DNA of 64,000 nucleotides from Lentinus brumalis (GCA_001792895.1 MARA01000006.1:310001-374000), one strand, 5' to 3'. Shown: positions 11,825 to 25,183, counted from the stretch's first letter. Numbers and translations are program-made. Notes: generated by a model not told the origin, from the sequence alone.

Positions 11825-12426
11825 AGAACATCTCCCGTTTTCTGATATCCCATCCTGCATCCTAGGGCATGCGCACTAATCGCGCGTGTCTCCATATCGT
11901 GTTCGCGCCGTTCGGCTGGGAAGTATAAATGCGCCCGCTCTGGCGGCGGCGCATGGACGATGAACGTGAACGGTCACTCGTATTGTTATTCGGCTTCGTC
12001 TTCCATCACTATATCGTACAATCTGTCCATTATGCGTCCACCTCCGTTTCTCCGCCACTATCGCACATGTCAGATACCATTGCATTGATACATGTCATGT
12101 TCTCCTCCCACATTGCCTCCATTGCATACTGTACCGCCAAGGGCCGCGTTCTCGTCCGTGTATACCGCCTTTGCCACACTACCACTACTTTAGGACCATC
12201 CGTCGGCCACACTATGTACTTATACGTATACCATTGTAGAGTGCCTTATGGAAACAAACCACACGCGGGTTCGAACAGAGATCGATCCCAAGGGCCAACG
12301 ACATACCGGAGACGCCCGGGTTGAGGACTGGCCAATCAGAATGCGCGCTTAGCAAACAGGTTCCGGCATCGTCACCGACGGCGAGCTCAACGCTGCTCAC
12401 CTCGAGACTTTGCCCCCTCCACCACC
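11825..12426 (+). other. Intergenic between kinase and NDUFS7
   Basis: No coding frame seen. A TATAAAT element lies near 11924, and the stretch nearer 12427 carries a CCAAT box listed separately. Confidence 0.4.
12332..12338 (+). promoter_or_regulatory. CCAAT box before NDUFS7
   Basis: CCAATCA lies about 90 bp before the NDUFS7 start. CCAAT is the site of the fungal Hap2/3/5 complex, which drives many respiratory genes. A role here is inferred from position and sequence only. Confidence 0.4.
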
Positions 12427-13476
<1,050 letters not shown>

Positions 13477-14039
13477 TTGAGCTCATAGGTAGATTACTGG
13501 AGCGCTCTCGTCATCCATACTCTAGAATCAAATCAGCGTTGTTCTCTGTGGTCCATCGCCTTCTATGATGTAGTCAGTGGTTGCTCAGTGCTGCTTCTAG
13601 GTGTTCCCTGATGCAGCCTACACTTGCGTCGAGACCATGGTAATCAGAGACGTGGAGACTGTGCGGGGAAACACGCAGAGAGCCGTCGAGTACACCAAGT
13701 ATAGACTCTCATAGACTCCGGCAAACACCGGAAATATCAATTAGGCGGGTTCCAGGCAGGACCCCGCGGCTAGGGTCGCATGTCGCTGTGTCCGCTTTGC
13801 TGCTCACCACATCCATCCACGACGAGGAGCCTTTGGAACCTCGTTCACGACGCACGACGGTACGACGACGACACGTAGCAATCGAGCGCTAGTGCCTTGG
13901 TGAGCTCCTTTGTGGCGCAGACGTAATTTCCATCCGCCCGGGCTGTGTTCTCCGCCTCGCTCACGCCCATCAACCCCCTTCGTCCACCTTATTTCCTCCT
14001 TCCTCGCTGGCGTACTCGCTGAAGGAGTCTTGGAGAGAC
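13477..14039. other. Intergenic upstream of large hypothetical gene
   Basis: No gene supported. The right third is pyrimidine-rich, as expected for the promoter and leader of the gene starting at 14040. Confidence 0.4.
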
Positions 14040-17000
14040 ATGGCGACCGCCGTACATCTCCCTTCGCCGGACACTGGCGCCCCTCTGAACGAGGGTACCA
14101 TGGGCCTCGTCTCGCCGAACCAGCCAGGCCACTCCCATTCCAACAGCTACTCTCAAAGGCTCCCTTTGAACGAGTTCGACCTTAGCGACGACCGTTATCC
14201 AAGACATTCTTCACTCAAATCCCCCATTTCTGCCACCGCTCGTTTCGCAGGGGCGTCCACGACCCCGCAATTGACGCGGGCATGACAGCGGCCTTGAGAG
14301 CCAGCTACGAACAAAGCCAATCCCCAGGTACATCGCCTCCGCAGAAAGCCTGGCTCGGCGAGAACATCGCGGCAGAGCCCGTGGATGGCTGGGACCCCTC
14401 ACGCAGTGGCCCAACTACCGCTGTCCTAGAGGCACAGTCGTCCGGCGCGGGGCTCACGTCGCCAGCGGACGGCAACGCCCCTGTCGGAAGTTACTTCCCA
14501 GACCTTCCGGCTGCAAACGGGTCGTCGAACGACCCTTCTGCGGATCCCCGAAGACAATTCGCGGACCTCCCTCGTCGGTCTCCAGACATGGGCCAGCGGT
14601 CACCAAGTGCCAGACCCAATGGTGATCAGTACGATTCCAACGCATCAGGCTCGCCACGCAATGTGAACCTGTCACTACCCCTGGTGTTGGTCCGAATACG
14701 CCTGTCCTATCGTCCGGGGCGGCGTCCTCGCCGCGCCATCCATCGCTTCCGGCTGCTGGAATCGGCGCTGGTCCCAGTTCATCTGCCATGTCGCCGATCG
14801 TCCCTCTCTCTGCTGGACCCACGTATAACCCCACGGCCATGCAAATTCCAATCTCTCCGAAACCCCGAGCGTACGCACAGCATCCTACATACATCACTCC
14901 TGCTTCCGCGCCTGCCATGCAACCGTCGTTCTCTCCGCCGCAAGTTCCGAAAGAGGAGGTTTGCGTGGAGTGTGCGATGCGTGATCAGGATATGGCGGAC
15001 GTGGATGTTACAAGCCCCGGAGTATGGGATCGAGAGAGCGACGTCCTCTACGAGGAGCTGTGCCGGAGGGAAGCAGAGGAAGAGGTATCAGGTCGTGCGT
15101 CGTCCGACAGTCACCATCGTCCTCGAGCCAGGGGTGGGCCGCTCACCGAGGAGAACCTGAAGTTCTGGCTCAGTATCGTGCGTCACGTTTGTTCATTACT
15201 TGCAAGTTCACTCCCTTACATGTGTACAGAACCCCAAGGAGCCCTCTTCCCGTCAACAGACTTTGGATCAATATGTCAAGTCACAACGTTCCCTCCTGGA
15301 AGCAGACGCTTTGGCCCGTGCACGGGCACTGCGCGAGTCTCGCTTGCTGGATGAGAAGATGCGCGATACGTTTACACAACTTCGCCGATCTGCTTATGAG
15401 CTCGGCAACAGTTCGCAGCCTACGGACGACATTGGTGCGTTGCGCATCAAGTCCCCACGTGTCGCGCCAGTGCCCTCGCAAAGTCACTCGCGCGAAGTCA
15501 CGCTTCTGGAGAATGGAATGATCGTGGAGCACGTAGACCTGCGCCGAGAGGAGAAGGAGGAGCGCGAGCGCAGACGGAAGGAGGAGAAACGCGAGCGGAG
15601 TCGTGCACGCAAATCGTCCCGGAGCTCGCGGTCTGCGGCCGACGTCGCATCGGTCTACTCCGTGCCTCTGGCGAGCCCACTGCCGCAAATGGATAGCGGG
15701 TACTTCTCTAATACCCGCGACTCGCGGTACTCGCAGTCCTTTTCGCCCCGCCCGAACAGCGTGCTCACCATCGGTGGCGATCGTCCGCAATCGTTGCTGC
15801 GTGCCCAATCTCAGGCGTCCTTCTCGGACATGCAGAGCCTCGGTTCCGCGTCACCAAGGCGGTCTCGCTTCTTCGGCTTCAGGAACCTGAGTGCAGCTTG
15901 GCAAAGCCGCGATAGCATGGCACCGTCTGGTAGCATGGTTGATATGCAGTATGTGTCCCAATTGTCCTCCCTCACGTGCTTCCTACTCACACTTCTCCGT
16001 AGTGTGGCCCTCCAACAAGAGCAAGCCTACTTTGCTGCTCATCCGTCAGCAATTGACATCAGCAGCAACACGCCCACCTTGAGGGCATCTCAGTCATGGC
16101 CCCGAGCAGCTACCTCGCCGGAGCCGCCTGCATCTTCTGTGCCTACTACTACCAAGAAGAAGAACGGGCTCAAGAAGATCTGGAAGCTGGTGACTGGCTC
16201 CAAAGGTGTCGGAAAGGGCGCTGGTGTCTCGCGTTCTGTTGACAGACATGAGGACGACATGCCCCTTGCACCCCCTCCGCCGCTGTCCTATTTGGTGGAC
16301 CGTGAGCGCGGATCGAGACGGCACGTCTCTACACCCTCCTTGCTTTCTTCAGTCTCACCTAATCAGTTCTCGCAATGGGCTTCCTCGCCGCCCACGGCAC
16401 CCTCCAGTGCGCTGCCTTCGCCCACGTCGTCTCGCTATCCTGCCCTTGAGACCCAGCTCAATGGTGAGACCCAGAAGGAACAAGTCGTCCAGGACGTCGT
16501 TCCAGATCACCGTATATCTGCGCTCGAGCTTGGCCCTTCTAACGAGAACGACTTCGACGCTCGTGGACGGACGACGCAGAGTTCGTCACGGACATTGTCT
16601 AGCCTTGGACCAGCGACGCCTGGTACCTCCCCTCCTAATCGTCCTCAGTCCGTGGCCATGTCACGCCGCGACAAGTCGCTTCCGCCTCTGCCTGGCGATG
16701 GCGCTGTCGAGTTCCCATCTCATCCCATGCCCGATGCACGGCCGCAGACTATGTATGACCTGCTTCAGGCGCCACCCGCGGGTAGCGGCCTTGTGCCCCC
16801 TCAGGCGCCATTCAGAAACTCGGAGAACAGGCGGCAGTCATTTGGTGGCATGGCCTCTACTCCGCATCCGGCTGTACAGACTCTCCCTGGCCGCAGCCCG
16901 TATGCACGAGGTCAGCTCAACGTTCCTCCGTTCTTGGCGGAGGAGAAGTACGCCGAGTTCGGCGCGTCGACGCCGGCCCTGTCGCAGTGGGGCGCTACCC

Positions 17001-17371
17001 AAGCAGGCAAGCGTTCGGTGACCACGCCGCACAAGCCGAAGCAGCGGCGTAGCAGGTTCGGACTCTCCTCCTTGTTTGGGAAGAAGTCGGGGGAGATCGA
17101 TAGGGCCTCGCAGGTATTCGTCAACAACGCGCCGAGCGGGTCTGACACCTTGGATCCGCTCGACTACAACCCGTACAGATCGTCTACCTCGGACCAGCGC
17201 GACGAGCAGAGCTACAACGGCTTCGGTGGCCCCGGATCTGCACACAGCAGCAATGCTCCGAGGATGTCAATTGCGTCCAAGAAGAACATTGCGGAGCTCG
17301 TGGACCAGGACCCCGAGTTCGTCGCATACCGCTACCCGTCGAGCGACCAGCGTCTGGAGGTCCTCCGGTAG
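14040..17371 (+). CDS. Large, mostly disordered conserved fungal protein (about 1075 aa), two frame breaks
   Basis: Function unknown. Exons 14040-15177, 15230-15948 and 16003-17371. The protein is S/P-rich throughout. The only strongly structured-looking part is around residues 300-450: VCVECAMRDQDMADVDV (a C-x2-C pair), ESDVLYEELCRREAEEE, then a long helical stretch (QTLDQYVKSQRSLLEADALA) and a highly charged R/E/K coiled segment. Basic clusters RRSRFFGFRN, KKIWKLVTGSKGVGK and RRSRFGLSSLFGKKSG recur and could bind membranes or acidic partners. The C terminus is SIASKKNIAELVDQDPEF. Frame breaks are repaired by one C in CCCC 14263-14266 and one C at CC 14668-14669, after which the total is 1076 codons. 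There is no membrane segment or signal peptide. Confidence 0.72.
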
Positions 17372-18108
17372 TCATCACGTCTGGATTGTGACTCGCTCAA
17401 GTCAGCTCCCGCATATCCACTATTTAATACAAATGGGACACCATACTGCTCGTGTCACATACACCCCTCCAGCCATGCCTTTCAAACTATCTATCCCCAT
17501 CATTTGTTTTCTACGGACACTCCTCCCCATCGCGGACACTTGATCCCTCGTTCATACCTTCCGTCAACCTCAGCTTCCTCTCGTCACCTTTCCCCGATTC
17601 CTGATTGCCGCTTCTTGTCGCTCACTGCTCTTCGATTCCTGTCTCATCATGCCGCCACGTGTCGTTTGCGCTTTGCACCCTTCTCATTGCTGAACGCTGC
17701 CTCATATCTTGCGTATCGCGCATCACGCACGCATTCTGCATTCCCGTCACATGCCCACTCACCCTCCACTGTAATCGTTGCCATCGTCTTTGCTCTGTCT
17801 CTTGTCGGTGGCCGATGTATATGTAGCTCCCAGGTTTGCCTATTAATTCGCGGACTCGTTCTTTTCCGGTGCGGGTGTGGCTGATCGGTGTCGTTGCTAC
17901 GAACCAGGTACAAGGGTTGCGCTATTCGGCTGCCGTGCCGCAAGCCTAAACAAGGCTGTCAATGACTTGTATAGGCTTTTGACGTTGCTTCTAGATCGAT
18001 AGAAGGAGACATCCCGCATTCGTGCGAGCGGATCTCTCTCTCCTTCGTCTTCTCCTTCCTGCCATAAGTACGCGCAACTAGCATCCTCTACATATTTCCT
18101 CCTTCGAC
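17372..18108. other. Intergenic between large hypothetical gene and MND1
   Basis: Presumed 3' untranslated region followed by the MND1 promoter. Pyrimidine-rich; no coding or repeat structure recognised. Confidence 0.4.
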
Positions 18109-19177
18109 ATGGTGCGTCAAATCAAACACTCGCAAGGCGCATCTTGTGCTGACCTCGACGCTTCGCCAGGCTCCTCGAGGACTTTCGGCGGAAGAGAAGC
18201 GGGTCAAGCTGGTCGAGATATTCCATGAGACGGTGGGTGTCGGCTAGTGTACTTTGCTGTACCCCAAATGTCTCACCTCGCATACAGAAAGACTTCTTCC
18301 AGGTAGGCTTGTCGGGGATTTCCAAGCTGGAGACCTGCGTATATGCACGTACTGACGGCGTGCTGCCCCTTAGCTCAAGGAGTTGGAGAAGATGGGGCCG
18401 AAGATGAAGGGTATCGGTGCGTACTAGCGTCTCTACTGCACGCATGTCCACAAACCCTCGGACCTCAGTGTCGCAGTCGGTGAAGGAAGTGCTGCAATCG
18501 CTGGTCGACGATGGGCTGGTGCAGATGGACAAGATCGGGTCGTCGAATTGTGAGCAGCGTCTCTCGGTGGAAGGTTATGACTGACTATATGCGCATATAC
18601 TCAGTCTTTTGGAGCTTTCCGTCACAACGAGGCGCAATCGTTAGTCTTCGAATTATTCCACAATGTGTGTGTCCGGCTGACGACGCCACATAGATGCAAG
18701 CCCGTCTCGCCACCATTAGGGAGCAACAGACGACGTTGCAGAACCAGGTTGCGGACCTGCGTTCGGTACTGGAAGCTGAGAAGGCATCACGACCTGAAAG
18801 TGTGAGTCAGCACTGCATCGTGCCGCGCATTCTTGTCTGACATCCACCCAGGACGAACGCGCACGAGCTCTGGAGGAGCTCTCTTCGTTGAAGACGGAGT
18901 TTGCCCAGCTCGAAAGCGAGTTGAGTGCGTACGGCGCCTGCGACCCGGTGAAGCTCGAGGAGAAGCGGCGGGCTCTCGTCCTGGCGAAGGAGGCTGCCGT
19001 ACGCTGGACTGGTAGGTCACATCCTGCGGACTCATACCCGGGCTTTACTGATGCTGCTCGTGCACAGACAACTATATCATGTTGCTCTCCCATTTCACGC
19101 GTCAGAACGGCGTGTCCGCGTCGGACATCAGGACCTACTTGGGGATCGACGAAGAGTATGAAGACATCGACCCTTGA
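18109..19177 (+). CDS. MND1: Meiotic nuclear division protein 1 (Mnd1)
   Basis: Partner of Hop2. The complex stimulates Dmc1/Rad51 strand exchange between homologues in meiosis. Nine exons: 18109-18111, 18170-18232, 18288-18302, 18374-18416, 18469-18549, 18605-18639, 18694-18801, 18852-19011 and 19068-19177. They total 618 nt, 205 aa. Landmarks are MAPRGLSAEEKRVKLVEIFH (winged-helix start), KDFFQLKELEKMGPKMKGI, VKEVLQSLVDDGLVQMDKIG, SNFFWSFPSQ, a central coiled coil with ARLATIREQQTTLQNQVADL, then RWTDNYIMLLSHF and a terminal acidic SDIRTYLGIDEEYEDIDP. The first exon is just the ATG codon and the third is 15 nt. The frame is intact and all phases fit. Confidence 0.96.
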
Positions 19178-19817
19178 TACTGAGATGCCGGATGACGCTA
19201 CTTTTGTTTCAACCTATTCTTGTCCAGGTTCGGTCCGAGGAGGCTGCGTGCTCTGGCATGTCATATACTCACTTCACTTATTTCTTTGTGTCTAACAAAG
19301 GCTTGCCTGTGCTATGCTGTACTTTTCCTCGCGCATACTCCAGGACCGCTTCGAGGCTGTGGGACCTAGTGATCTTCCAAGACATCTGGCTATATTGTTC
19401 GATGACCTGCGTGCTACATGCATCTCAGAGCGTGCTGCGATCAACCTCACAGTAATTTGCGAGTCAGCTAACGTTTGCCCAGCCTCGCCGAGGATCGCCA
19501 CCGTGACAATACGTAGCTCTACGGGCCAACTCGAAGTGACCTGTGGTGGTATGTTTTGTTGGGAACGCCGGGCGAATGGGAACCACCACTTGGGCCGACC
19601 GTTTCATAACTGCATAAACGCTGTCGCGGTCAAATAGTGACCGTCATCGACTATATCGGACTATATTGCGTCTCGAGAGCAGTGCAATCACAGATAGCAT
19701 GTCAGGACTCAGAACAATACAACAACAGCAGAGCGTCAAGAATACAACGACCCACTGGGAGAGAACAGTCTCAGAATGATGGTCCAGAACCAAACCCAAC
19801 CACAGCTGTGTCCCCGG
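19178..19817. other. Convergent 3' intergenic region (MND1 / F-box gene)
   Basis: No gene supported; both flanking genes end here. Short open frames exist but show no protein-like pattern. Confidence 0.4.
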
Positions 19818-21136
19818 TTAAGCCTGCAACGTCTGTTTCAACCTACCGTCTTCCCAACACCCGCACCCGCCCGTGATCCTGTCCATCCACTGCGCCCGAA
19901 TCAACTGTTCCCAGTCCTTGCACCTCATGCGCTCGCCCTCGATCCACCTCACACGCACATCATCGGAGCCCTCGCAGGTGTCAGCTATCGCCTGCACCGC
20001 GCCCACGAGCCCGCGGTAGTCCTTGTGTGTGTTGTCACTCCGCCCTCCGGCGGGCGGCGGTACTGAATGCAGCACCACGCGTCGCAATCCCGGCATAACG
20101 GCAGGCTGGGCAAACGGGTATTGCAGGAGAGCAGAGGGTGCGAGCATCGGTGCCCGCGTACCACTGGCGTGATGATCCCCGGGCCTGGCCAGGAAATGCG
20201 GTATCCCAAGCGCGTCGCGCAAGAATGCCGGGATAGAGTCATCCTGGCCGTGTGTGTACGTCGTGTTGGAAATGCGCAGGTGGGTGAGCGCGGGCGCAAG
20301 CAGCATGAGGTGTGCGAGCGGTGCGCGCAGCGTCCAGTCACGGTGTCGGCCACATACGACATGCAGGCGCTTGAGTGCGGGGAAACGCGCGCCGTGTGGA
20401 CGGTCTCCGAGAGATGATGTCGCAGATGCAGTGGACGGCGAGAAGGAGAACTTCCGCGCGGAAGCCGTGCCGGTCGGCGACGTGGATGCCAATGTGGGTG
20501 CGGACACGGGAGTGTTGACCCTGAAGTGCGAGTAGCCGGTCTCGGGAGACATCCACCCACCCTCCATTGGGGAGGATTCAGATTCACATTGGAAGTCTCC
20601 CTCGCTTAGTGTCGCCGAGATACCCGCGAGAAGTGTGAGTTCGCGCAATCGGGGAGGATGATCTGTATGGTCGGAATTGCGAACCCGTCGGATTGTAGCA
20701 ACGCGAGGGTCTCGAGGTGGGGCGCAGCGAGCTGGAGGAGGCTCGGGACGAGCTGCAGGAATTGCCTGTCCCATACTGCCTTCTCATGCTCGCGTTGCTG
20801 TCGCATAGTGTACCAGACATTGAGCGATTGAGAGGGTCCGACGTCATCCTGTGAGGACGATTCGGTAGGTATGGCGTTGGGGAAGGAAAGGAGAAGGTGG
20901 AGTATTCGGAGTTTCGAGTCTTGTTGGTAGGCCCTGACGTATGTGAGGAATCCCTCGACCTGCACTAAAGAAGAGAAGGAAAGAGATCGGAAGCGGGTAG
21001 GGATGGATGCTCTGTGGAAGAACTTGTTGACCAGCGCCAAGGAAGTCCCGGTGTAACCTCCGTCGGTGCATGCGTGGGTGAAGATATGCTGCCAAATCTC
21101 GAGAGGCAAGTCATTCTGCAGGAGTTGGAAAGACAT
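19818..21136 (-). CDS. F-box protein with LRR-like C-terminal region, one frame break
   Basis: Single-exon gene of about 439 aa. The start MSFQLLQNDLPLEIWQHIF is a canonical F-box (LPxEIWxxIF), followed by TGTSLALVNKFFHRASIPTR. F-box proteins recruit substrates to SCF ubiquitin ligases through Skp1. Downstream are leucine-patterned segments (LLQLAAPHLETLALLQSDGF, LPRLRELTLLAGI, FPALKRLHVVCG, LTHLRISNTTYTHG) that resemble the irregular LRRs of basidiomycete F-box families. A Ser/Thr-rich loop lies between. The frame changes after IPTIQIILP. One base restored in the GGGG run at 20651-20654 (CCCC on the coding strand) gives IILPRLRELTLLAG and 440 codons. The target is unknown. Confidence 0.85.
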
Positions 21137-21567
21137 ATCAGCGCAAGGCGAAGCGGCAGTACGTGGATGCACACCGTTGTTCCGTCTCGGGATCCTCGCT
21201 TTATATCCAGGTACACGACAGACCGGTGAGTAGAGGGCGAGCGTGTCAGGGGTGTTACTGACGGCGGTCATTAATCATGCTGAGGTTTGACTGAGATCAG
21301 CGACGCCTTGCATGGGATGACAACTTGACCGTGCCAGAAGGCGTGGCCGTCAAGTCCGAATCACCAAGCTTCCTGTGTAGCACTGCCACTTTGTGGGATA
21401 AGCTGGCCGGAAAGCCGTTGCGAAAACAGAGACACAAGCGAAGAGATACCGATCCCTAAATCCGGAACCGCATGGGTCGTTCAGGCCGGACGCCCCACAG
21501 GGCCCATGGTTGGAAATGAGACGCATGACAACTGAGATTGTTATTATGGAAGTACGACGCATGCACC
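21137..21567. other. Intergenic between F-box gene and persulfide-dioxygenase-like gene
   Basis: Contains the F-box promoter and the 3' region of the upstream minus-strand gene. Nothing else recognised. Confidence 0.4.
21199..21205 (-). promoter_or_regulatory. TATA box of the F-box gene
   Basis: Reads TATAAAG on the minus strand, about 63 bp upstream of the ATG at 21136. Confidence 0.5.
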
Positions 21568-22844
21568 CTACTCAAGCTTCACATCGAGCTTGACAGGCGT
21601 GCGCAAGAAGACCCTCCCATGGCCGTCCGGGGGAGGAAGCCTTCCGGCCCGGATGTTGACCTGCAGAGAGGGGTGCAGCAGTCGAGGGGCGCCGAGGACG
21701 GCATCGCGATCCTTCCGCCACTGTATGAAAGTCGTAGCGTCTGTGCCTTCCTTGACGTGCCTGTTCTTTGCACGCTGTTCGGCAACGGTGGAGAAGCAGG
21801 CTTGGTCCCGGTTCTGTGGGTAATCATGCCCGACATAGAGGCGGTAATCCCCGGGAAGGGAAAGAAGCCGCTGCATGGACTACAGACATTAGTTGTGGAT
21901 TAGCTTCTGAAACAGACAGCCTCGGGGATGGCGCCTTACCGCATAGAGCGTCTCGACATTGCCCCTGGGAAGTCTGCACGGGCAGACCCTACATCAGGCT
22001 AAGCCGATCATTAGCGAACGCCAACTCTGAAATTTGGCATTGCGTACATTGAAGATGGAATCCCCAGTGAACACGGCCTTGCCAATGACAAACCCGACAT
22101 GGTCAGGAGTATGCCCAGGGAGATGGAGCACATGGCATGACAAGGACCCGAGTTTGAACTCCTCGTTATCCCCGAGGTAGACATCAAAAACGTTCTCCAG
22201 AGACGAGAGCTCGAGTCCATAGATAGGAGCGAAGGTCTCCTGGACTTGCTTGATCCGTCGACCGATGCAGACGGGGACCTCCCCGTTGAGCTCTTGTTTG
22301 AGATACTGCGCGGCGGTGAGGTGATCCGCGTGAGCATGCGTTTCGCTGATTGGGAACAATGAGCGTCTGAGCCACCAAAGATATATGAAGCCCCTCACAG
22401 GATCCTGATAACCTTCAAACCGTTATGCTCTACGAAAGACACGAGGCCGTCGGCAGTGGCGGTGGATAGGACGCCAGACGCGGGGTCGTAGTCCAAGACG
22501 GGGTCGATAATGACGGCCTCGGAGGTCCTGGGGTCGACAACGATGTACTGCCACGTCGAGGTGTCCTTCTCGTAGAACGTGAAGACGGTGGGTGTCTCCG
22601 AGTCGGAGCTAGGGTGTCGCCTCCACGGCTCTGCAGGTGGGATACTGTTGGTGTTTGCACGCGACAGCGACGCGACTCCTCGCACTGACGCTGGTGACAC
22701 CGTTCCCCGAGCTACAAGGAGAGGCTCGGCTGTCTCTCGCAGTACAGAGGGCAGCGCGCGGCGAGTATGGGTGTGGACGTGACGGGGTTGTACGCGCATC
22801 GCGGAAGCGCGACCGGACGCAGTGCGGCTAGTGAGTCTAAACAT
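21568..22844 (-). CDS. Mitochondrial persulfide dioxygenase-like metallo-beta-lactamase (ETHE1/Blh type), one frame break
   Basis: Likely oxidises glutathione persulfide to glutathione plus sulfite, the central step of mitochondrial sulfide clearance. Exons 22399-22844, 22048-22345, 21940-21998 and 21568-21879, 371 aa. The N terminus is Arg/Ser-rich without acidic residues (MFRLTSRTASGRASAMRVQP), a mitochondrial presequence. Motifs: IRILETHAHADHLTAA (HxHxDH metal motif), HLPGHTPDHVGFV, VFTGDSIF and LYVGHDY (metal-binding Asp and His). The tail QVNIRAGRLPPPDGHG is typical of the Blh-like subgroup. One base is missing in the short exon: restoring G in the run at 21962-21965 gives ADFPGGNVETLYA, a conserved motif. 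Sulfite made here would need export, and two SSU1-type exporters lie 27 kb away. ETHE1 versus Blh specificity cannot be settled from sequence alone. Confidence 0.88.
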
Positions 22845-22893
22845 GGTGCTCCTTGCAACTAATACGACGAAAGTTCGGAGCGGGGAGGACGAG

Positions 22894-22899
22894 TATATA
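22894..22899 (-). promoter_or_regulatory. TATA element before persulfide-dioxygenase-like gene
   Basis: TATATA about 50 bp upstream of the ATG at 22844. Confidence 0.45.
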
Positions 22900-22971
22900 G
22901 CCACGCACCCCGGAAGATCTGGTTTTATAACGTAGACAAGCGGCAGGGCTCCTCAGTATCTCAAGCTCCGA

Positions 22972-22999
22972 ATTCCGAATAGCCGCTGTAATTCGGAAT
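22972..22999. promoter_or_regulatory. Paired ATTCCGAAT / ATTCGGAAT motif upstream of persulfide-dioxygenase-like gene
   Basis: Inverted copies of one 9-mer at 22972-22980 and 22991-22999, 128-155 bp before the start codon. The first is part of CCGAATTCCGAAT, two CCG half-sites 4 bp apart, a format used by Zn2Cys6 regulators. The same 9-mer occurs upstream of both SSU1-type genes. The regulatory role is inferred. Confidence 0.45.
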
Positions 23000-23700
23000 G
23001 ACCCTGCACGGCTGACTTGGGCAGCCACTCGTCACGAGATTCGAAGCACACCGAGACTGTCTTACTTGAGGTCTCGATCAACTCCGCCGGACTAAGTAGG
23101 TGTTCTGGATAGCGAGAGGTTCAGGAGAAGAAGGAAACTGCGTGCGTCGGTGCCAGCTATGTACTAACCGCGCGAGCCACGTGTTCGGTTGGCGGGGGCG
23201 CTTCGTGAATCGTAGTAGTACTCCGAATGCTGACCACAAAACCTCCTGCCACTGGCCAGTCTCGTGCTAATCGGATAGCCAAGTAAAGATGAATCGAACC
23301 ATCGCACGAGCGACACAAGCGTGACCAACTAGCAAGCCTTTGCTGACTTTCCTGGTCCAAGACACAAGTCTGCGCATTTCGGTTTCCCTGCCCGCCCACT
23401 GTCGGACGGGCAGGTACTCGTCCCGAGGACCACGAAGAGGTATGCGCCAGGACCGAAGTCCCTCCCTCGGGAAGAATGACTCACCTGCTCAGGAAGGGAC
23501 CTCCCCGTATCCACCCGGAGGCGGACGAAACGAGGAGCGAGTGACGGCAGCCACACAGCCGCTCACTCCTCGTTCCATTCGCTGTCGACTCGCGTTCACC
23601 GCTTCATGTTGTTGCCGATCGATGCAAGTGACCGCCTCTTGACGTTGTTGACGCGAGAGCGCCGCTGCTGCTTGGGCTTTCCCTTGCACTGAGGCTGCGG

Positions 23701-24611
23701 TCAGACGTCAGCCCCAATACCACTTCCTACGATATCCACACTCACAGCCACGACTTCGTCGTCGTCTTCTTCAACTCTGACAAACAGCCACTCTTCAACT
23801 TCGCGCTCGTCTTCAAGCTCTTCAGCAGCGACGACGTCGTGTGTGCCCGCTGAGCTGCGATTGCCGAAAATGCGCTTGAGAAAATGAGCGCCGATGAACG
23901 AAATCAAAGAATATTGGGGATGTGTGTTTGTCGCGCCGCTGACTTTGAGAACTAGGGATGTTATTCAGAATTCGCAACCCCGAGCGTACACAGAATTGAG
24001 CGGAGACTTACCAACGTCCTCTGAGACCTCCTCTTCAGTGACAACAACTGCCTCGCAGATGTCAAGCTTGTCATGTATGAAGTCGGAGACAGCCTCAACG
24101 TCCTGGACTATGACGATGAACTTCGATGGGTCCTTCTTGCTGAAGCTGCTCGTGTCGACGTCTGCAACGGTCAAAGGCGCAGTGTCGCAGATGATCCCAG
24201 GAACTGTAGATCGATGATTGGCGTCATATTTCGCTGTTCAGAGATGGGGCGGGCAAACGTACCGGGATCCTCGACAGTCAGGTATTCCAAGCACTGGACG
24301 TCGCCCTCGTCCTCGTCTTCCTTGAAGAGCTCCTCCTCGATCTGGGCTTCGTCCGCCTCACGGACCAAAGTTTGAGCATGCTTCCTGAGAGCTACCAGCA
24401 TAGTCGCATCAGTGAGCGAACCAGCATATGCGAGAGGATACTCACCGGCCTGCTGGCTCTCCCAGGTTTCGTATTGCGGGCGAAGCTCCTCCATCGTGAG
24501 CTTGCGGTAGTCGTCCCCGGTCCAGCCGAAGAACGGGATTCCGAATGGCGTCGAAAAAATCGCACAGGTCATCTCGTTGTCGCGGAAGCTGTCGCACGTA
24601 GACGTGCGCAT
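23701..24611 (-). CDS. Acidic hypothetical protein, about 242 aa
   Basis: Family not recognised. Exons 24446-24611, 24263-24391, 24012-24203 and 23701-23942 join in frame with consensus GTGAGT/GTACGT/GTAAGT donors. The protein starts MRTSTCDSFRDNEMTCAIFS and has FGIPFFGWTGDDYRKLTMEE, a charged helical segment READEAQIEEELFKEDEDE, and KFIVIVQDVEAVSDFIHDKL. A short hydrophobic-basic stretch, SLISFIGAHFLKRIFGN, is followed by an acidic tail VEEWLFVRVEEDDDEVVAV. No signal peptide or clear membrane span. The regular exon phases and lack of frame breaks make it a real gene. Confidence 0.75.
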
Positions 24612-25183
24612 GATGAGAACAGATAGTAATGAGAAGTGTAGGTGAAAATCAAGGGTTTGACTGCGTCAAGCAAGTCGTGGTACGGAGGCAAGAATAGGTG
24701 GAGAGGCTGACCTTGCGCGCGCGCGAGATATGCCACTGTGGCTGACATCCGACGGAATCCACGTTTCCTGAGCGGAGGATCGCGTCGGCGGGTGGGCTTC
24801 TGACATTAGGATCGAGCCCGAGCACGCTCACTGCGTTGGCGGCCTTTCGCATTGCATACGATGGGTAGACCAAGTCGACTGTCGACACCCGTAATCAAAG
24901 TTCTTATTCGAATTCATGCAGATAGGAAAAGAGCTCGGCCGCATAGGCCGATGGAGAGAACGGTGGTCGAGCAACTGCGCCTTCCACGATCAGCGCCTAA
25001 CATTCCATATGCAGACATGCAGGTCGCGCCTCGGAAGTTGCCGTCAAGTAGACTTCCGCGAGTAGTAGACCCGAACCTTCATAGAGACTACCATCAGATT
25101 TGCTGTGATAAGAAGGTACAATTGAACGCGATGACCATGGGAAGATAGACCACAAGACTTGAGACTCTTCCACCTGCAATGCC
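24612..25183. other. Intergenic between hypothetical gene and GH5 gene
   Basis: Promoter side of the hypothetical gene and 3' flank of the mannanase. A short alternating CG stretch (gcgcgcgcgcga) lies near 24718. No gene supported. Confidence 0.4.

Larger units (their letters stand above)
22845..23700. other. Upstream region of persulfide-dioxygenase-like gene and 3' flank of hypothetical gene
   Basis: Apart from the TATA element and the paired motif, no coding or repeat feature was recognised. Confidence 0.4.

Noticed and set aside
12268..12290. tRNA-like TpsiC stretch (gggttcgaac)
   Set aside because: No acceptor stem, D-arm or anticodon arm can be placed around it.
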